64,000 nucleotides of DNA, from contig JAXMBL010000004.1 in assembly GCA_046349915.1 (NCBI GenBank), positions 992,001-1,056,000 on the forward strand, written 5' to 3'. Each line of letters opens with the position of its first letter. Within the stretch, counting starts at the first letter, position 1. Below, one piece after another: positions 53,382 through 62,159 of this stretch. Both the position numbers and the translations under genes were made by a program. The notes below the pieces were generated by a model. It ran no database searches. It had not been told where the DNA came from and saw only the letters and a program-made list of their open reading frames with translations. Origin of the DNA: CAIXSC01 sp046349915. GTDB lineage: Bacteria > Planctomycetota > Planctomycetia > Pirellulales > Pirellulaceae.

Positions 53382-55787
53382 TTAGTTAGCTAAAGCGGTC
53401 TTCTTTTCGAGTTCGACCAGAGCGTCGTGCAGTCGGGCCGTGGCGGGGAGTTTGCCCATGAAGTAAGCCGCGTAGGCTTCGGCGAAATACTCGCCATCCG
53501 CCCGCATCTGGTAGTCGGTCACTCGATCCGTGCGAATCGCCGCGTCGTAGCTGAGCCATTGTCCCTTGTACGCTTCCTGCCAGATGCGTCCATCCTTTCG
53601 GGGCAACTCGCCGGCGCGGACCCAATTCGCGGCGCCGGTCATCTGCTTGATTCCCTCGAGCACTCCCGCGGGTTCCACCAACACCGCCGCCTTGTACCAG
53701 ACCATGGCGTCGGACTTCTTCAAGGCGTCCCAATCGGGTTTGGAACTGGTCACGCTGCCTAGTTCTTCGAGCATTTCGTCGACCGCGACCGCGGCGGTCT
53801 TCTTCAAACCGAGGATCGAATTTACCAGGGCGTCAACCTTGGACGAGTATTCGTCGGGTACGGCTGGCTGCGCATTGATGCAATTCAGCATGGCGCCATC
53901 GACAGTGCCTTTGTCGGGCCAGCCATTCGCCTCGTAACCCAATCGTGCTTGCTCGGCCATACGCACGGGCGCCGAATTCAGGAGCGCTGTCTTACGTTTC
54001 TCCTCGTCAGCGCCCATGGCCTTCACCACGCCGATGGACGCATTCCACTCCTTCATCAACTCTTCTTGGTCCTGCGGCTTCTTTCCGGCCATCACAAAGC
54101 CGACATATTTGGCGATGAACGTCTTGGGATATGTCTTGAACTCGCCTGCCAAATCGTCCGTCATCATCTTCTGGACATCTTGCACCGAGTGTTTCTTCCA
54201 GTCGCCGTAGTCCGCGTTGTTGTTCTTCATGAAACTGTCGCTGTGATCCACCGCATGCCCAATTTCATGCAACGTCACCCAAGTGAATTGGTCGACTTTC
54301 TTGTTTCCTTCCACATTCTTCAGCAGGAGCGGTCCCATCAGGCCATTCTGAGCCATGGCTAACGGCCCGCTCGAACGCATCGCCTTGATGGCCACCAAAC
54401 CCTTCGGTTCGGGCGCCACGTTCTTTTCTTTCGCGGAATAGTAGGACGAAACATCCTCGAGGCTCATGTGACGCTCGAGGTCCGTCAGCCACTTGTTCAG
54501 CTTGGTGTGCGAGTCGGGAACCAAGGACATCGTGTTATAGAACGCGACCAGGCTAGTGCCCGTCAAATCGCCCGACACGGTCGACATGTTGAAGCGAGCC
54601 ATCAACGCTTCTTTGAGGAATTCAATATCCTTCTTGGAAGTAGGTTTGGGGCCCAACTTCTTGACCTGCTCGTTCAATGCCTTGTTGCTCTCGGCCGAGC
54701 CAAACAAACCATCAATCGTGCGTTGCAAATCAGGGATTAGTTTGACTAAGGCGTCACGCGCCACGCCTGCATTCTGATCTCCGTCAAATGCGTTGACGAT
54801 TTCTTGGAATTCGTTCCGCTTCAACGCGGCCAGATTGCGGTACGACTCGAGCGCTTCAGGATCGATCTTCTGCCACAACTCGACTCGCTTGTCCAAGCGA
54901 TCCAGCAACGTGGCTGCGGCCCGCTTCTTCTCGCGGTAATCCGACAACACCTTCGGGACGGACTGTTCCTGAATGTTCAGCAAGTGTTCACGCAGCTTAT
55001 CGCACTTCTTCTCGTAGTCTCGGTAAAGCTTATGCGTATGCTTATTCTTCTTCTCGTCGACCGTATCCGCCTTGTCGTCGTAGTCCGAACTCTTTCGCTG
55101 CAACATCGTGCAGAGCTGCGCTAGCTCGCCTTGCTCCGCTTCGTTCAAGGGCTGACCTGCGCGGACAGTCGCGTCGATCTTGCGCAGGAAGTCTCCCACG
55201 GGACGCACGACGCTCTGTTCGAACTCTTTCTTGCCTGTCGATTTGAATATTGCTTTGCCTTCGTACTCGGGGGCAACGTTGATTTTCGCTGCTTCGTCCA
55301 GCGCGTCGAGCAAACCAGTCTTCTTTCGCTCCAGGGCCACCGCATCATTCATCTCGCGCGAGCCTGCGCTCAGGTCGTCGAGCAGTTGATCCATGACTTG
55401 GCAGGCTTCTTGATGACTGCGAATGACGTCGACGGCGATCGCGCGTTTCTTGTAATCTGGCAGTTGGTTGCGATAACTCGCATCCGCGCCGTCGCCCAAC
55501 GTTCGCTCGTAAACGGGAATCATCTTTTCGTACGATCGCAGAGTCGTCTTCAAGGTCTCTCGCTTCTTTTGACGCTCCGTCGCTTCGGGACCATCCTCCA
55601 AATGAGGCGGGAGATTGGACAACGATCGTCCGCGACCTACCGTCACGGGGGCGTCGTCTTCCTTCGGCAAACCGTACTTCTGCACAATTTCGGGGACCGA
55701 TCCCAGGCGTCGTCGGAGCTTCAACGCTCGCGGATCCACCTTCGTGCCACTCGACGATTTCGACAGTTCGCCATTACTCATCGCCAT
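53382..55787 (-). CDS. Large zinc-metallopeptidase-like protein with coiled-coil N-terminus
   Basis: 801 residues; ATG 55787 or 55781 (GGGGAG nine bases before the latter). No signal peptide. Residues ~70-400 are Lys/Glu/Arg-rich helices, including coiled-coil-like stretches (KKCDKLREHLLNIQEQS). The zinc site is TLHEIGHAVDHSDSF near 503-517, and EYFAEAYAAYFMGKLP near 766. These resemble HExGHAVD and EFFAEAF of the anthrax lethal factor catalytic domain, where the Glu of the second motif is the third zinc ligand. Here ~260 residues separate them instead of ~45, so it is not a simple homologue. Zincin fold is well supported; substrate unknown. Block partners flank it. Confidence 0.7.
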   Translation of the reverse strand: MAMSNGELSKSSSGTKVDPRALKLRRRLGSVPEIVQKYGLPKEDDAPVTVGRGRSLSNLPPHLEDGPEATERQKKRETLKTTLRSYEKMIPVYERTLGDGADASYRNQLPDYKKRAIAVDVIRSHQEACQVMDQLLDDLSAGSREMNDAVALERKKTGLLDALDEAAKINVAPEYEGKAIFKSTGKKEFEQSVVRPVGDFLRKIDATVRAGQPLNEAEQGELAQLCTMLQRKSSDYDDKADTVDEKKNKHTHKLYRDYEKKCDKLREHLLNIQEQSVPKVLSDYREKKRAAATLLDRLDKRVELWQKIDPEALESYRNLAALKRNEFQEIVNAFDGDQNAGVARDALVKLIPDLQRTIDGLFGSAESNKALNEQVKKLGPKPTSKKDIEFLKEALMARFNMSTVSGDLTGTSLVAFYNTMSLVPDSHTKLNKWLTDLERHMSLEDVSSYYSAKEKNVAPEPKGLVAIKAMRSSGPLAMAQNGLMGPLLLKNVEGNKKVDQFTWVTLHEIGHAVDHSDSFMKNNNADYGDWKKHSVQDVQKMMTDDLAGEFKTYPKTFIAKYVGFVMAGKKPQDQEELMKEWNASIGVVKAMGADEEKRKTALLNSAPVRMAEQARLGYEANGWPDKGTVDGAMLNCINAQPAVPDEYSSKVDALVNSILGLKKTAAVAVDEMLEELGSVTSSKPDWDALKKSDAMVWYKAAVLVEPAGVLEGIKQMTGAANWVRAGELPRKDGRIWQEAYKGQWLSYDAAIRTDRVTDYQMRADGEYFAEAYAAYFMGKLPATARLHDALVELEKKTALAN

Positions 55788-55844
55788 CTACTCCCCAACC
55801 ATCCCTAGAAACCGTAACGAAACCATTCGCCGACTCGCTGGAGC

Positions 55845-57230
55845 CTAACTGGCCAATTGCTGTTCGAGCTTTGCGATCGCATTTTCCAGCGTATCGCGGA
55901 TCGTCATCGGGCCGCACAACTCGTTCGTGTCGCACACTTCCAGGAACTGACTGGTCGTCAAGAACTTGCGATAGTCAGTCATCGCTTGGATCGCCTTCTT
56001 CGCGGCCGCTGCCTTGGCTTCGCCCGACGCGGATTGATACTCAAACAAGGTCGCTTGCAGCGTGACGTAAACTCGACTGGGGCCTTCGACAAAAGAATGA
56101 ACTCCCCCTTCCGCGATCTTCACCAGATACTCGTCGCCCGACTTGCGCAAGGCATCGACGAATGAGTTCAACTGGCCGTCGGCCAACTCTTTCGCCTCTC
56201 GCCAGATCGCCAACACATCGCCCACGGGCGAGCGAGACGTGGAGCTACCCATCTTGGCGGCCAACCCGTCAAACTCGTCCATCCCGCGGAGGACGCCGCC
56301 CAAGTCGCCCGACCGCAGAAAAGCCCCCGCCTCGGACAACTTGCGCTTCAACTCGTCGACGATCGTCCCACCGGTCGCAACCGCCTTCTCCAAGGTCGGG
56401 CGAGCCCCCAGCATGCGTTGCTCCAACGTCTTGCGGATGTCGGCGATCGCCGTCAGTTGGCTCTCGATGCGATCGAGTGCGGCGAGCGCCGTGGGGAACT
56501 TCCCCGACTTCGCGGCCGCGGAAGCCGCGTCAACCAACTGCTTGATTTGGGCCGAGATCGGCAAGTTGGCTTTGATCGCGGCGGCGATCTTTTCTTTCAA
56601 TGCGGCCAACCGAGTTGTGAACGTTTGTGCGTCGTTAACGGTGGTGGATTGAGGAGTCGGACCCGAAGGGCTGGGCGACGCTAACGCTTTCTCCAATTGA
56701 TCAAGCAGCGGCACGGCGCCCTTGTTGTCGTCTTGGTCGAGTACGCCAATGATCTGCTTGCACAGTGCATCAAACTCACCGGCACGATCAGGCGCAGCTT
56801 CTGTCACCTGCTTTGCTCGCCCTTGCAGTTCCAAAAATCGAGCGACCAGAGGATCGTCGGCGTCGAGCGCAAGCGGGCACGCCGCGACAATCTCGATCTC
56901 CGGTTTGCACGTCATGTCCGCGTGTTCGGACAGGAATTCCTTGAGCGTGGTGTTCTTGACGGGCGCTTTCTCGAATCCATCGGCTGTCGCGAGCGAAAAG
57001 GTCAGGTCGAGTCCTTGGCCGGTAACCACGCCAAAGTAGACTTGTCCCGTGCCTACCTTTTTCGCTTCGGTCAAGTGCTTCGTGTGGCTCCCCTTCTTGA
57101 AGAGCGTCAATGCCACCACATCGACCCCCTTGACCAGCATCAGAAACTTGCGCGATTTTCCCTTGCGAGCATCGCTCAAGAGTTCGACGGAATCTTTGCT
57201 GATGGGCGCGGGGGTGTTCTTGTCTGCCAT
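55845..57230 (-). CDS. Unrecognised helical protein, first in a metallopeptidase block
   Basis: 461 residues. Residues ~1-105 read as a beta-rich module (RKFLMLVKGVDVVALTLFKK, VGTGQVYFGVVTGQGLDLTF). Residues ~125-445 are long, Ala/Leu/Lys/Glu-rich helices with coiled-coil character (ALDRIESQLTAIADIRKTLE, VDELKRKLSEAGAFLRSGDL). No catalytic motif, signal peptide or membrane segment is visible, and I recognise no family. It is 57 bp before the metallopeptidase-like gene; a scaffold, chaperone or substrate-binding role is inference. Confidence 0.6.
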   Translation of the reverse strand: MADKNTPAPISKDSVELLSDARKGKSRKFLMLVKGVDVVALTLFKKGSHTKHLTEAKKVGTGQVYFGVVTGQGLDLTFSLATADGFEKAPVKNTTLKEFLSEHADMTCKPEIEIVAACPLALDADDPLVARFLELQGRAKQVTEAAPDRAGEFDALCKQIIGVLDQDDNKGAVPLLDQLEKALASPSPSGPTPQSTTVNDAQTFTTRLAALKEKIAAAIKANLPISAQIKQLVDAASAAAKSGKFPTALAALDRIESQLTAIADIRKTLEQRMLGARPTLEKAVATGGTIVDELKRKLSEAGAFLRSGDLGGVLRGMDEFDGLAAKMGSSTSRSPVGDVLAIWREAKELADGQLNSFVDALRKSGDEYLVKIAEGGVHSFVEGPSRVYVTLQATLFEYQSASGEAKAAAAKKAIQAMTDYRKFLTTSQFLEVCDTNELCGPMTIRDTLENAIAKLEQQLAS

Positions 57231-57536
57231 GACGATATCGCTCTCGCAAGATGGACGGGAACCGAAGACGAGACGAGTGTGGATACTCGGAAGTCGCTGC
57301 GATTATAGCGTGGAACGCGTTGTCGGCTAGTAAACCCCACTTATCGAACACAGGCGAAACAGCGGAAGGCGGTCACGGCCCTCTCGCTAAACTACGTCTC
57401 TTGCCCGTCTCTCCCTCTAGATTCGTGGCATTCGTACAATTCGTGGTCCACAACCATCCGTGTCATTGATGTGATCCGTGGTCAACCGACTTGCGTGTCC
57501 GCCGCCCGTGAACTCGGCGAACCTGGCGCTGTTCGA
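57231..57536. other. Intergenic region with composite ATTCGTG element
   Basis: 306 bp upstream of the three-gene block and after the cytochrome stop. From about 57419 to 57538 it carries three ATTCGTG copies, then a run ending CCCGTGAACTCGGCGAACCT that reaches the cytochrome stop codon. The same arrangement, in the same order, occurs at 10882-10968. Promoter of the block is presumably at 57231-57400; nothing clear was recognised. Confidence 0.5.
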
Positions 57537-60125
57537 CTACGGACGCATCCGGAAGCGTCGTTCCAGTTCGGCGTAGGTAGGGTCTTGCGAGTTGAGTTGT
57601 CGTAGCCGTTCGACGCAGCGGAGCGCGTCGGGAAATCGCTGCTGCTTCTCGTACAGCAGGGCGAGCGCCAACCAGGCTTGCTCCCAGTTAGGATCTATCT
57701 CGGTCGTCTTGAGCAGCACCTGCTCGGCTTCCGATTCGCGTCCATGAAGATACAGGCTCATGGCATAGCGATATTGAGCCGCCGCAATCTGTGGACCCAG
57801 TTTCGCATCGCGTTCCAACAGCACGAGCTCTTCGGCCCTCAACCGTTTGGCCTCCGATTCGCAGCGCGTTAACTCCGCTTGGATCGCTTCACCCCCTGAG
57901 CGGTCGCCTCGAATGTCCGCCGTTTCCAGTCGTCGACGAGCGACGTCGGCCAGTCGATCGTACAGGGCAGCCAGGTTGCCGCGCGGCCCGGTCGCTCGAG
58001 GTTCTACTCGGATCGCGGTCTCGTACGAGTCGACCGCGGCGGAATAGTCGCCTCGAGCTTCGTGCACCATGGCCGCGCCCAAATGGCTTCCCGCTCGGTC
58101 CGAGTTGACTTGCAGGCCCGCGAGAAACTCTTCAAGGGCTTTGTCGAGCTGATCGCGATCGATGCCGTTTAGCAGTTCTTGACGCACGGGCTCGGGGACC
58201 CGCACCAGCATGCGGGCCGCCGCGATTCGCACCACGCGTCTCGATGCGGCGAGGCGTTTCTGAAGTTGGCGCACGACGTCCCGATAGACGTTGGCCGCCG
58301 CCGCGATTCCAGCCGCCGGATCGAACTGAGACTCGATGGCGTCGAGTTCGGTTTCGAGTCGGCCGAGGGCGGCGAGTTGAATCTGAGTGTCGGGGTTTTC
58401 GAGCAGCCTCTCGGCGACTCGCAACGACTCCGGCGTGGGGATTCTCGCCAGCCTCTCCAACGCGGTCGCTCGCACGATCGCGGGCGTTTGTCGATCTTCG
58501 GCCAGCGAGATCAGTCGACGCTCGGCGTCGGGCTGACGCTTCTGTGCGGCGTGCAAGGCATGAGCGTAATGTTTCGCGTCTGTCCCTTTATCGCCCCACC
58601 ATTTGCGAGCCGCCGTGAGCGACCAGCGATCGACTCGCTCCAACTCGGCCCGAATCTCGTCGTCATCGCCTCGGGCCTTGATCCAATCGGCGTACTGACC
58701 AAGCTTTGCTCGTTTTGATTCCGGCAAACGTTGTCGCGAGCCATCGACTTCGAGATGGCAGCCGGTGCACGCGTTGGGAGTGCCCAGTTCGACACTGAGC
58801 GCGGGGCGGGGGATTCTCAAGCTATGGTCGCGGCGTGGGTCGACCGCCATGTACTTGGTCACCGGCATGTGGCAATTGACGCACTTCGACCCGGCGCCAT
58901 TCGGCGAGTGGTGATGATGACTGGGGCCGTCGTATTTTCCCGCGGGATGGGCGTGGCACGAGGTGCAGAGCCGATTGTCGGGAAAGCGGACTTGGAGCGA
59001 ATGAGGATCGTGGCAGTCCGAGCAACGGATCCCCTTGTGATACATCTTGCTCTGCAAAAACGATCCGTACTCGTAAACTTCGTCCAGGATCTGGCCGTCG
59101 GCGTGGTAGGTCAGTTCCCCCAGCAATTCGTTGTGGTAGCCATCGTAGTAGGGCTCGCCGGGGCGATGGTCGCTGGCGATCACCGAGCGGCGTGAATGGC
59201 ACGGCGCGCATGCTTCGATTTCACCCTGATTGGAAGGGCCTTTCAGTTTTGCGAGCGCGTAGCCTCGTTTCCGATCCCAGAAGAAAGATTTGGCTTGAGC
59301 CAGTTGTACGTGCAGATTCCCGGGGCCGTGGCAGGCCTCGCAGCTGACGTCGATTTCGCTGAACGTCGTGTGGTACTGGCCCTGTTTGGCGTCGTACTGG
59401 CGGAGAAGGTTGGTTGAATGGCAGTCGGCGCACATATTGTTCCAACGCTGCAAGACGCCCGTCCAATGCAAGTCATCGTCGGGCGCCAGTTTGTCGGAGA
59501 CATCGGGGGGGTCGAGATGGAACCAGCGTTGAGCGAGCGTGTCCCAGGAAATGCGGAGCACTTGCAAGCGAGCGATTTCGTGGGCCGGTTGATCCGGCTT
59601 ACGATCGAACTCGACCATATACTGCTGCAACGGCGTGACGCCGAGCACGTACTTGATCTGAAAATCGGCCATCCGGCCGTCGGGCCCTTCCGTATGGACA
59701 AAGAACTTGTCGCCGCGGCGGAACATTCGCGAAGTGACGCCCAGGTGAGTCAGCGTTGCCTCTTGGAAATCCCCCAGCACCGTGTCGGGGGTGGCTAAAT
59801 CCATGGCCAAATCGTGGTGCGACCCTGTCCAGCGTTGGGCCTCTTGTTGATGGCATTGCACACATGATTGGCGACCGACGTACTCCAGCGGCGCGTCGTC
59901 GGGCAGGCAGGTCCACCAATCGGCGGCGAGTGCGACGGTGGTGAGCGCGCAGGCAACTCCTACCCCGATCAGAGCCCACAACGCACTTCCCCAGCGTCGC
60001 GGCGTGGCCAATTGCGACTTGCCGACAGGAGACGGAGGGGTGGATGACGCCGCTGGGGTGGATGGCGGGGTATCCGAGAACTCGGGTTTCTTGAGAGGTT
60101 TCGGGGGTCGATGCTTACGGGCCAT
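57537..60125 (-). CDS. Octahaem c-type cytochrome with HEAT and TPR domains
   Basis: 862 residues from ATG 60125 (MARKHRPPKPLKKPE). The longer frame runs into the divergent gene's upstream region. A signal anchor lies near 45-68 (WALIGVGVACALTTVALAAD). Eight CxxCH haem sites follow between ~87 and ~455: CVQCH, CADCH, CEACH, CAPCH, CSDCH, CTSCH, CVNCH and CTGCH. Some extra His-rich segments (SHHHHSPNG) could supply axial ligands. Then HEAT-like repeats (~480-640) and TPRs (~650-860, for example VDSYETAIRVEPRATGPRGN). Likely a periplasmic electron carrier or reductase of the cytochrome c554/NrfA-related type. The electron partner is not in the window. Confidence 0.92.
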   Translation of the reverse strand: MARKHRPPKPLKKPEFSDTPPSTPAASSTPPSPVGKSQLATPRRWGSALWALIGVGVACALTTVALAADWWTCLPDDAPLEYVGRQSCVQCHQQEAQRWTGSHHDLAMDLATPDTVLGDFQEATLTHLGVTSRMFRRGDKFFVHTEGPDGRMADFQIKYVLGVTPLQQYMVEFDRKPDQPAHEIARLQVLRISWDTLAQRWFHLDPPDVSDKLAPDDDLHWTGVLQRWNNMCADCHSTNLLRQYDAKQGQYHTTFSEIDVSCEACHGPGNLHVQLAQAKSFFWDRKRGYALAKLKGPSNQGEIEACAPCHSRRSVIASDHRPGEPYYDGYHNELLGELTYHADGQILDEVYEYGSFLQSKMYHKGIRCSDCHDPHSLQVRFPDNRLCTSCHAHPAGKYDGPSHHHHSPNGAGSKCVNCHMPVTKYMAVDPRRDHSLRIPRPALSVELGTPNACTGCHLEVDGSRQRLPESKRAKLGQYADWIKARGDDDEIRAELERVDRWSLTAARKWWGDKGTDAKHYAHALHAAQKRQPDAERRLISLAEDRQTPAIVRATALERLARIPTPESLRVAERLLENPDTQIQLAALGRLETELDAIESQFDPAAGIAAAANVYRDVVRQLQKRLAASRRVVRIAAARMLVRVPEPVRQELLNGIDRDQLDKALEEFLAGLQVNSDRAGSHLGAAMVHEARGDYSAAVDSYETAIRVEPRATGPRGNLAALYDRLADVARRRLETADIRGDRSGGEAIQAELTRCESEAKRLRAEELVLLERDAKLGPQIAAAQYRYAMSLYLHGRESEAEQVLLKTTEIDPNWEQAWLALALLYEKQQRFPDALRCVERLRQLNSQDPTYAELERRFRMRP

Positions 60126-60259
60126 AGGGTCACAATATCGTCGGTCGCCCTGGGAAAGTCGTGGGGGGAGGCGGTGGAACTTGCGGATTCGGGAGAAACG
60201 GGATAAAAATTCTGATTCGTACCGAGCCCGCTCGTCGCTTTTTGGAGTTGATTTGCACC

Positions 60260-61510
60260 ATGATCGCACCGAACGTCGTGAAGAAGGACAATATCGCCAA
60301 GGTTCTGGATCGGGCACTCGATAAAGGCGGCGGCCTTCTCCGACTCACTCCAACCTGGGTGCCTCGCAGTTTCTTGCATCCGGGACGTCGCATCAAGTTG
60401 CATCCCGCGGATCTGTATGCTTACGGCGCGGATCGGGGCGGGATCGACGAGCGGTGGTTTGCGAGCACGACCGAGGCCGCGAACGAAGGACGCGTTTGGC
60501 ACGAAGGGTTGAGCTTCGCCTCGTTCGAAGGAAAGCACTTCTTGCTGAAGGACGCGGTCGAGGAAGCGGGTGATCGGCTGATCGGCAAGGCGTTGTTCAA
60601 GAAGTACAACCGTTGGCCCGTCTACTCGAAGTTCTTCGACAACATGGGCCCGATTCCGCACCATATGCACCAGAGCTTCGAGCATGCGAAGCTGACGGGA
60701 CAGGAAGGCAAGCCGGAAAGCTACTACTTCCCGCCTCAGTACAATAACGTCGACAATAATTTCAGCTACACGTTCATGGGGCTTGAGCCGGGAACCACCA
60801 AGGACGATGTGCGACGCTGCCTGCAGAACTGGAACAAGGGCGACAACGGGATTCTGGATCTGTCGCGAGCTTATCGCTTACAGCGCGGCACCGGTTGGTT
60901 GATCCCGCCGGGCGTATTGCATGCGCCGGGTTCGCTGTGCACGTACGAGCCCCAGTGGGGATCGGATGTGTTTGGTATGTTCCAGTCGATCGTCGAGGGA
61001 CGCTACGTTCCGTGGTCGCTGTTGGTCAAGGATGTGCCTGCCGACAAGCATCAAGATCTTGACTTCATCATCTCGATGCTCGACTGGGAAAAGAACGTCG
61101 ACACGCACTTCAAGGAAAACAACTACCTCGAACCGATCGTCGACAAGAAGACCAGCGGCGACGGCTACACCGACAAGTGGATCGTGTACGGGCACGTCGA
61201 CAGCAAGCAGTTGTTCAGCGCCAAGGAATTGACCATCGAGCCCGGCGCGAAGTGTGTGCTCAAGGATCCGGGCGCCAGCGGCTGGATTACCGTGCAAGGC
61301 AAGGGACGCATGGGCAAGTTGAACCTGCAAACTCCCGCCATGATCCGCTTCGGCGAAGAGACGGAAGACGAAGTCTTCATTTCGCACGAGGCTGCGACCG
61401 CCGGCGTCGAGATCGAGAACACCGGTTCGGAACCGCTGGTCGGGTTGCGCTACTTCGGTCCCGACTGCCACAAGAAAATCCCGATGGTCGGCGATTACAA
61501 GAAGAAATGA
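60260..61510 (+). CDS. Cupin protein resembling type I phosphomannose isomerase
   Basis: 416 residues from ATG 60260; the long frame would need an upstream GTG in the divergent gap. Two cupin-like cores: the first has PIPHHMHQSFEHAKLTG with a later LIPPGVLHAPGS, the arrangement of metal-binding His/Glu/His in type I mannose-6-phosphate isomerases; the second, near 320-400, is a shorter beta-barrel (TIEPGAKCVLKDPGASGWIT). Likely a cytoplasmic sugar isomerase or binding protein. It overlaps the Uma2 start by 4 bp (ATGA) and leads a four-gene sugar operon. Substrate unknown. Confidence 0.8.
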   Translation: MIAPNVVKKDNIAKVLDRALDKGGGLLRLTPTWVPRSFLHPGRRIKLHPADLYAYGADRGGIDERWFASTTEAANEGRVWHEGLSFASFEGKHFLLKDAVEEAGDRLIGKALFKKYNRWPVYSKFFDNMGPIPHHMHQSFEHAKLTGQEGKPESYYFPPQYNNVDNNFSYTFMGLEPGTTKDDVRRCLQNWNKGDNGILDLSRAYRLQRGTGWLIPPGVLHAPGSLCTYEPQWGSDVFGMFQSIVEGRYVPWSLLVKDVPADKHQDLDFIISMLDWEKNVDTHFKENNYLEPIVDKKTSGDGYTDKWIVYGHVDSKQLFSAKELTIEPGAKCVLKDPGASGWITVQGKGRMGKLNLQTPAMIRFGEETEDEVFISHEAATAGVEIENTGSEPLVGLRYFGPDCHKKIPMVGDYKKK

Positions 61511-62133
61511 GTACGTCCGCCGCGGGACATCTCGTGCTTCACGGAATTTCGTGGAGTGCGTACACTCAGTTGACCGACCTGTTCGCCGACCAGCGTCTGC
61601 GGCATGCGTACGATGAGGGGACGCTCGAAATGATGGCGCCCCTCAAGAAACATGACCAAGGAAAAAAGCTCTTGGCGAGATTTGTAGAGAGCTTGTCCCT
61701 GGAACTGAGCATTCCGATCCAGAGTATTGGTTCGACGACGTTGAAACTGGCTGACCGGTCCAAGGGGATTGAACCCGACGAGTGTTACTATATCGCGCAC
61801 GAAGCCGCGGTTCGCGACAAGAGCGACTACGACTCGCGACGCGATCCGCCGCCGGACCTTGCGATCGAGGTGGACATCACCAGTGCTTCGGTCGATCGCT
61901 TGTCAGTCTATGCGGCGCTGGGCGTGCCCGAGATTTGGCGATTGAACGGTGAGGAGCTTTCTTTTCTGTTGCTGACGAGTTCCCTGGGGACATACGAGGC
62001 GGTTTCCCATAGCAGGGCTTTCCCCTTCTTGCCGGTGAGCGTCGTCAGCGAGTTCTTGAGTAAGCAAGGACTGATCGACGAGACATCCATTGTCCGTTCG
62101 TTTGTCGAATGGGTTAGACGTCAGGCCAGTTGA
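61507..62133 (+). CDS. Uma2/DUF820 nuclease-fold protein
   Basis: 208 residues. The ATG overlaps the previous stop; the track's longer frame reads antiparallel to coding and is not used. RLRHAYDEGTLEMMAPLKKH is the usual Uma2 start, then PDECYYIA and PPDLAIEVDITSAS, which together supply the restriction-endonuclease-fold D...E-x-D site (D in PPDLAIEVD). The family is widespread in cyanobacteria and planctomycetes with unknown role. Being embedded in a sugar operon with coupled translation is unusual. Confidence 0.9.
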   Translation: MSTSAAGHLVLHGISWSAYTQLTDLFADQRLRHAYDEGTLEMMAPLKKHDQGKKLLARFVESLSLELSIPIQSIGSTTLKLADRSKGIEPDECYYIAHEAAVRDKSDYDSRRDPPPDLAIEVDITSASVDRLSVYAALGVPEIWRLNGEELSFLLLTSSLGTYEAVSHSRAFPFLPVSVVSEFLSKQGLIDETSIVRSFVEWVRRQAS

Positions 62134-62159
62134 GTGATTTCATCCAAAGGACAGGAAAC

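Noticed and set aside
61177..61506. Upstream extension of the Uma2 frame
   Set aside because: It overlaps the cupin gene in another frame and is Arg-rich; the ATGA overlap at 61507 and the family's usual length favour the shorter protein.
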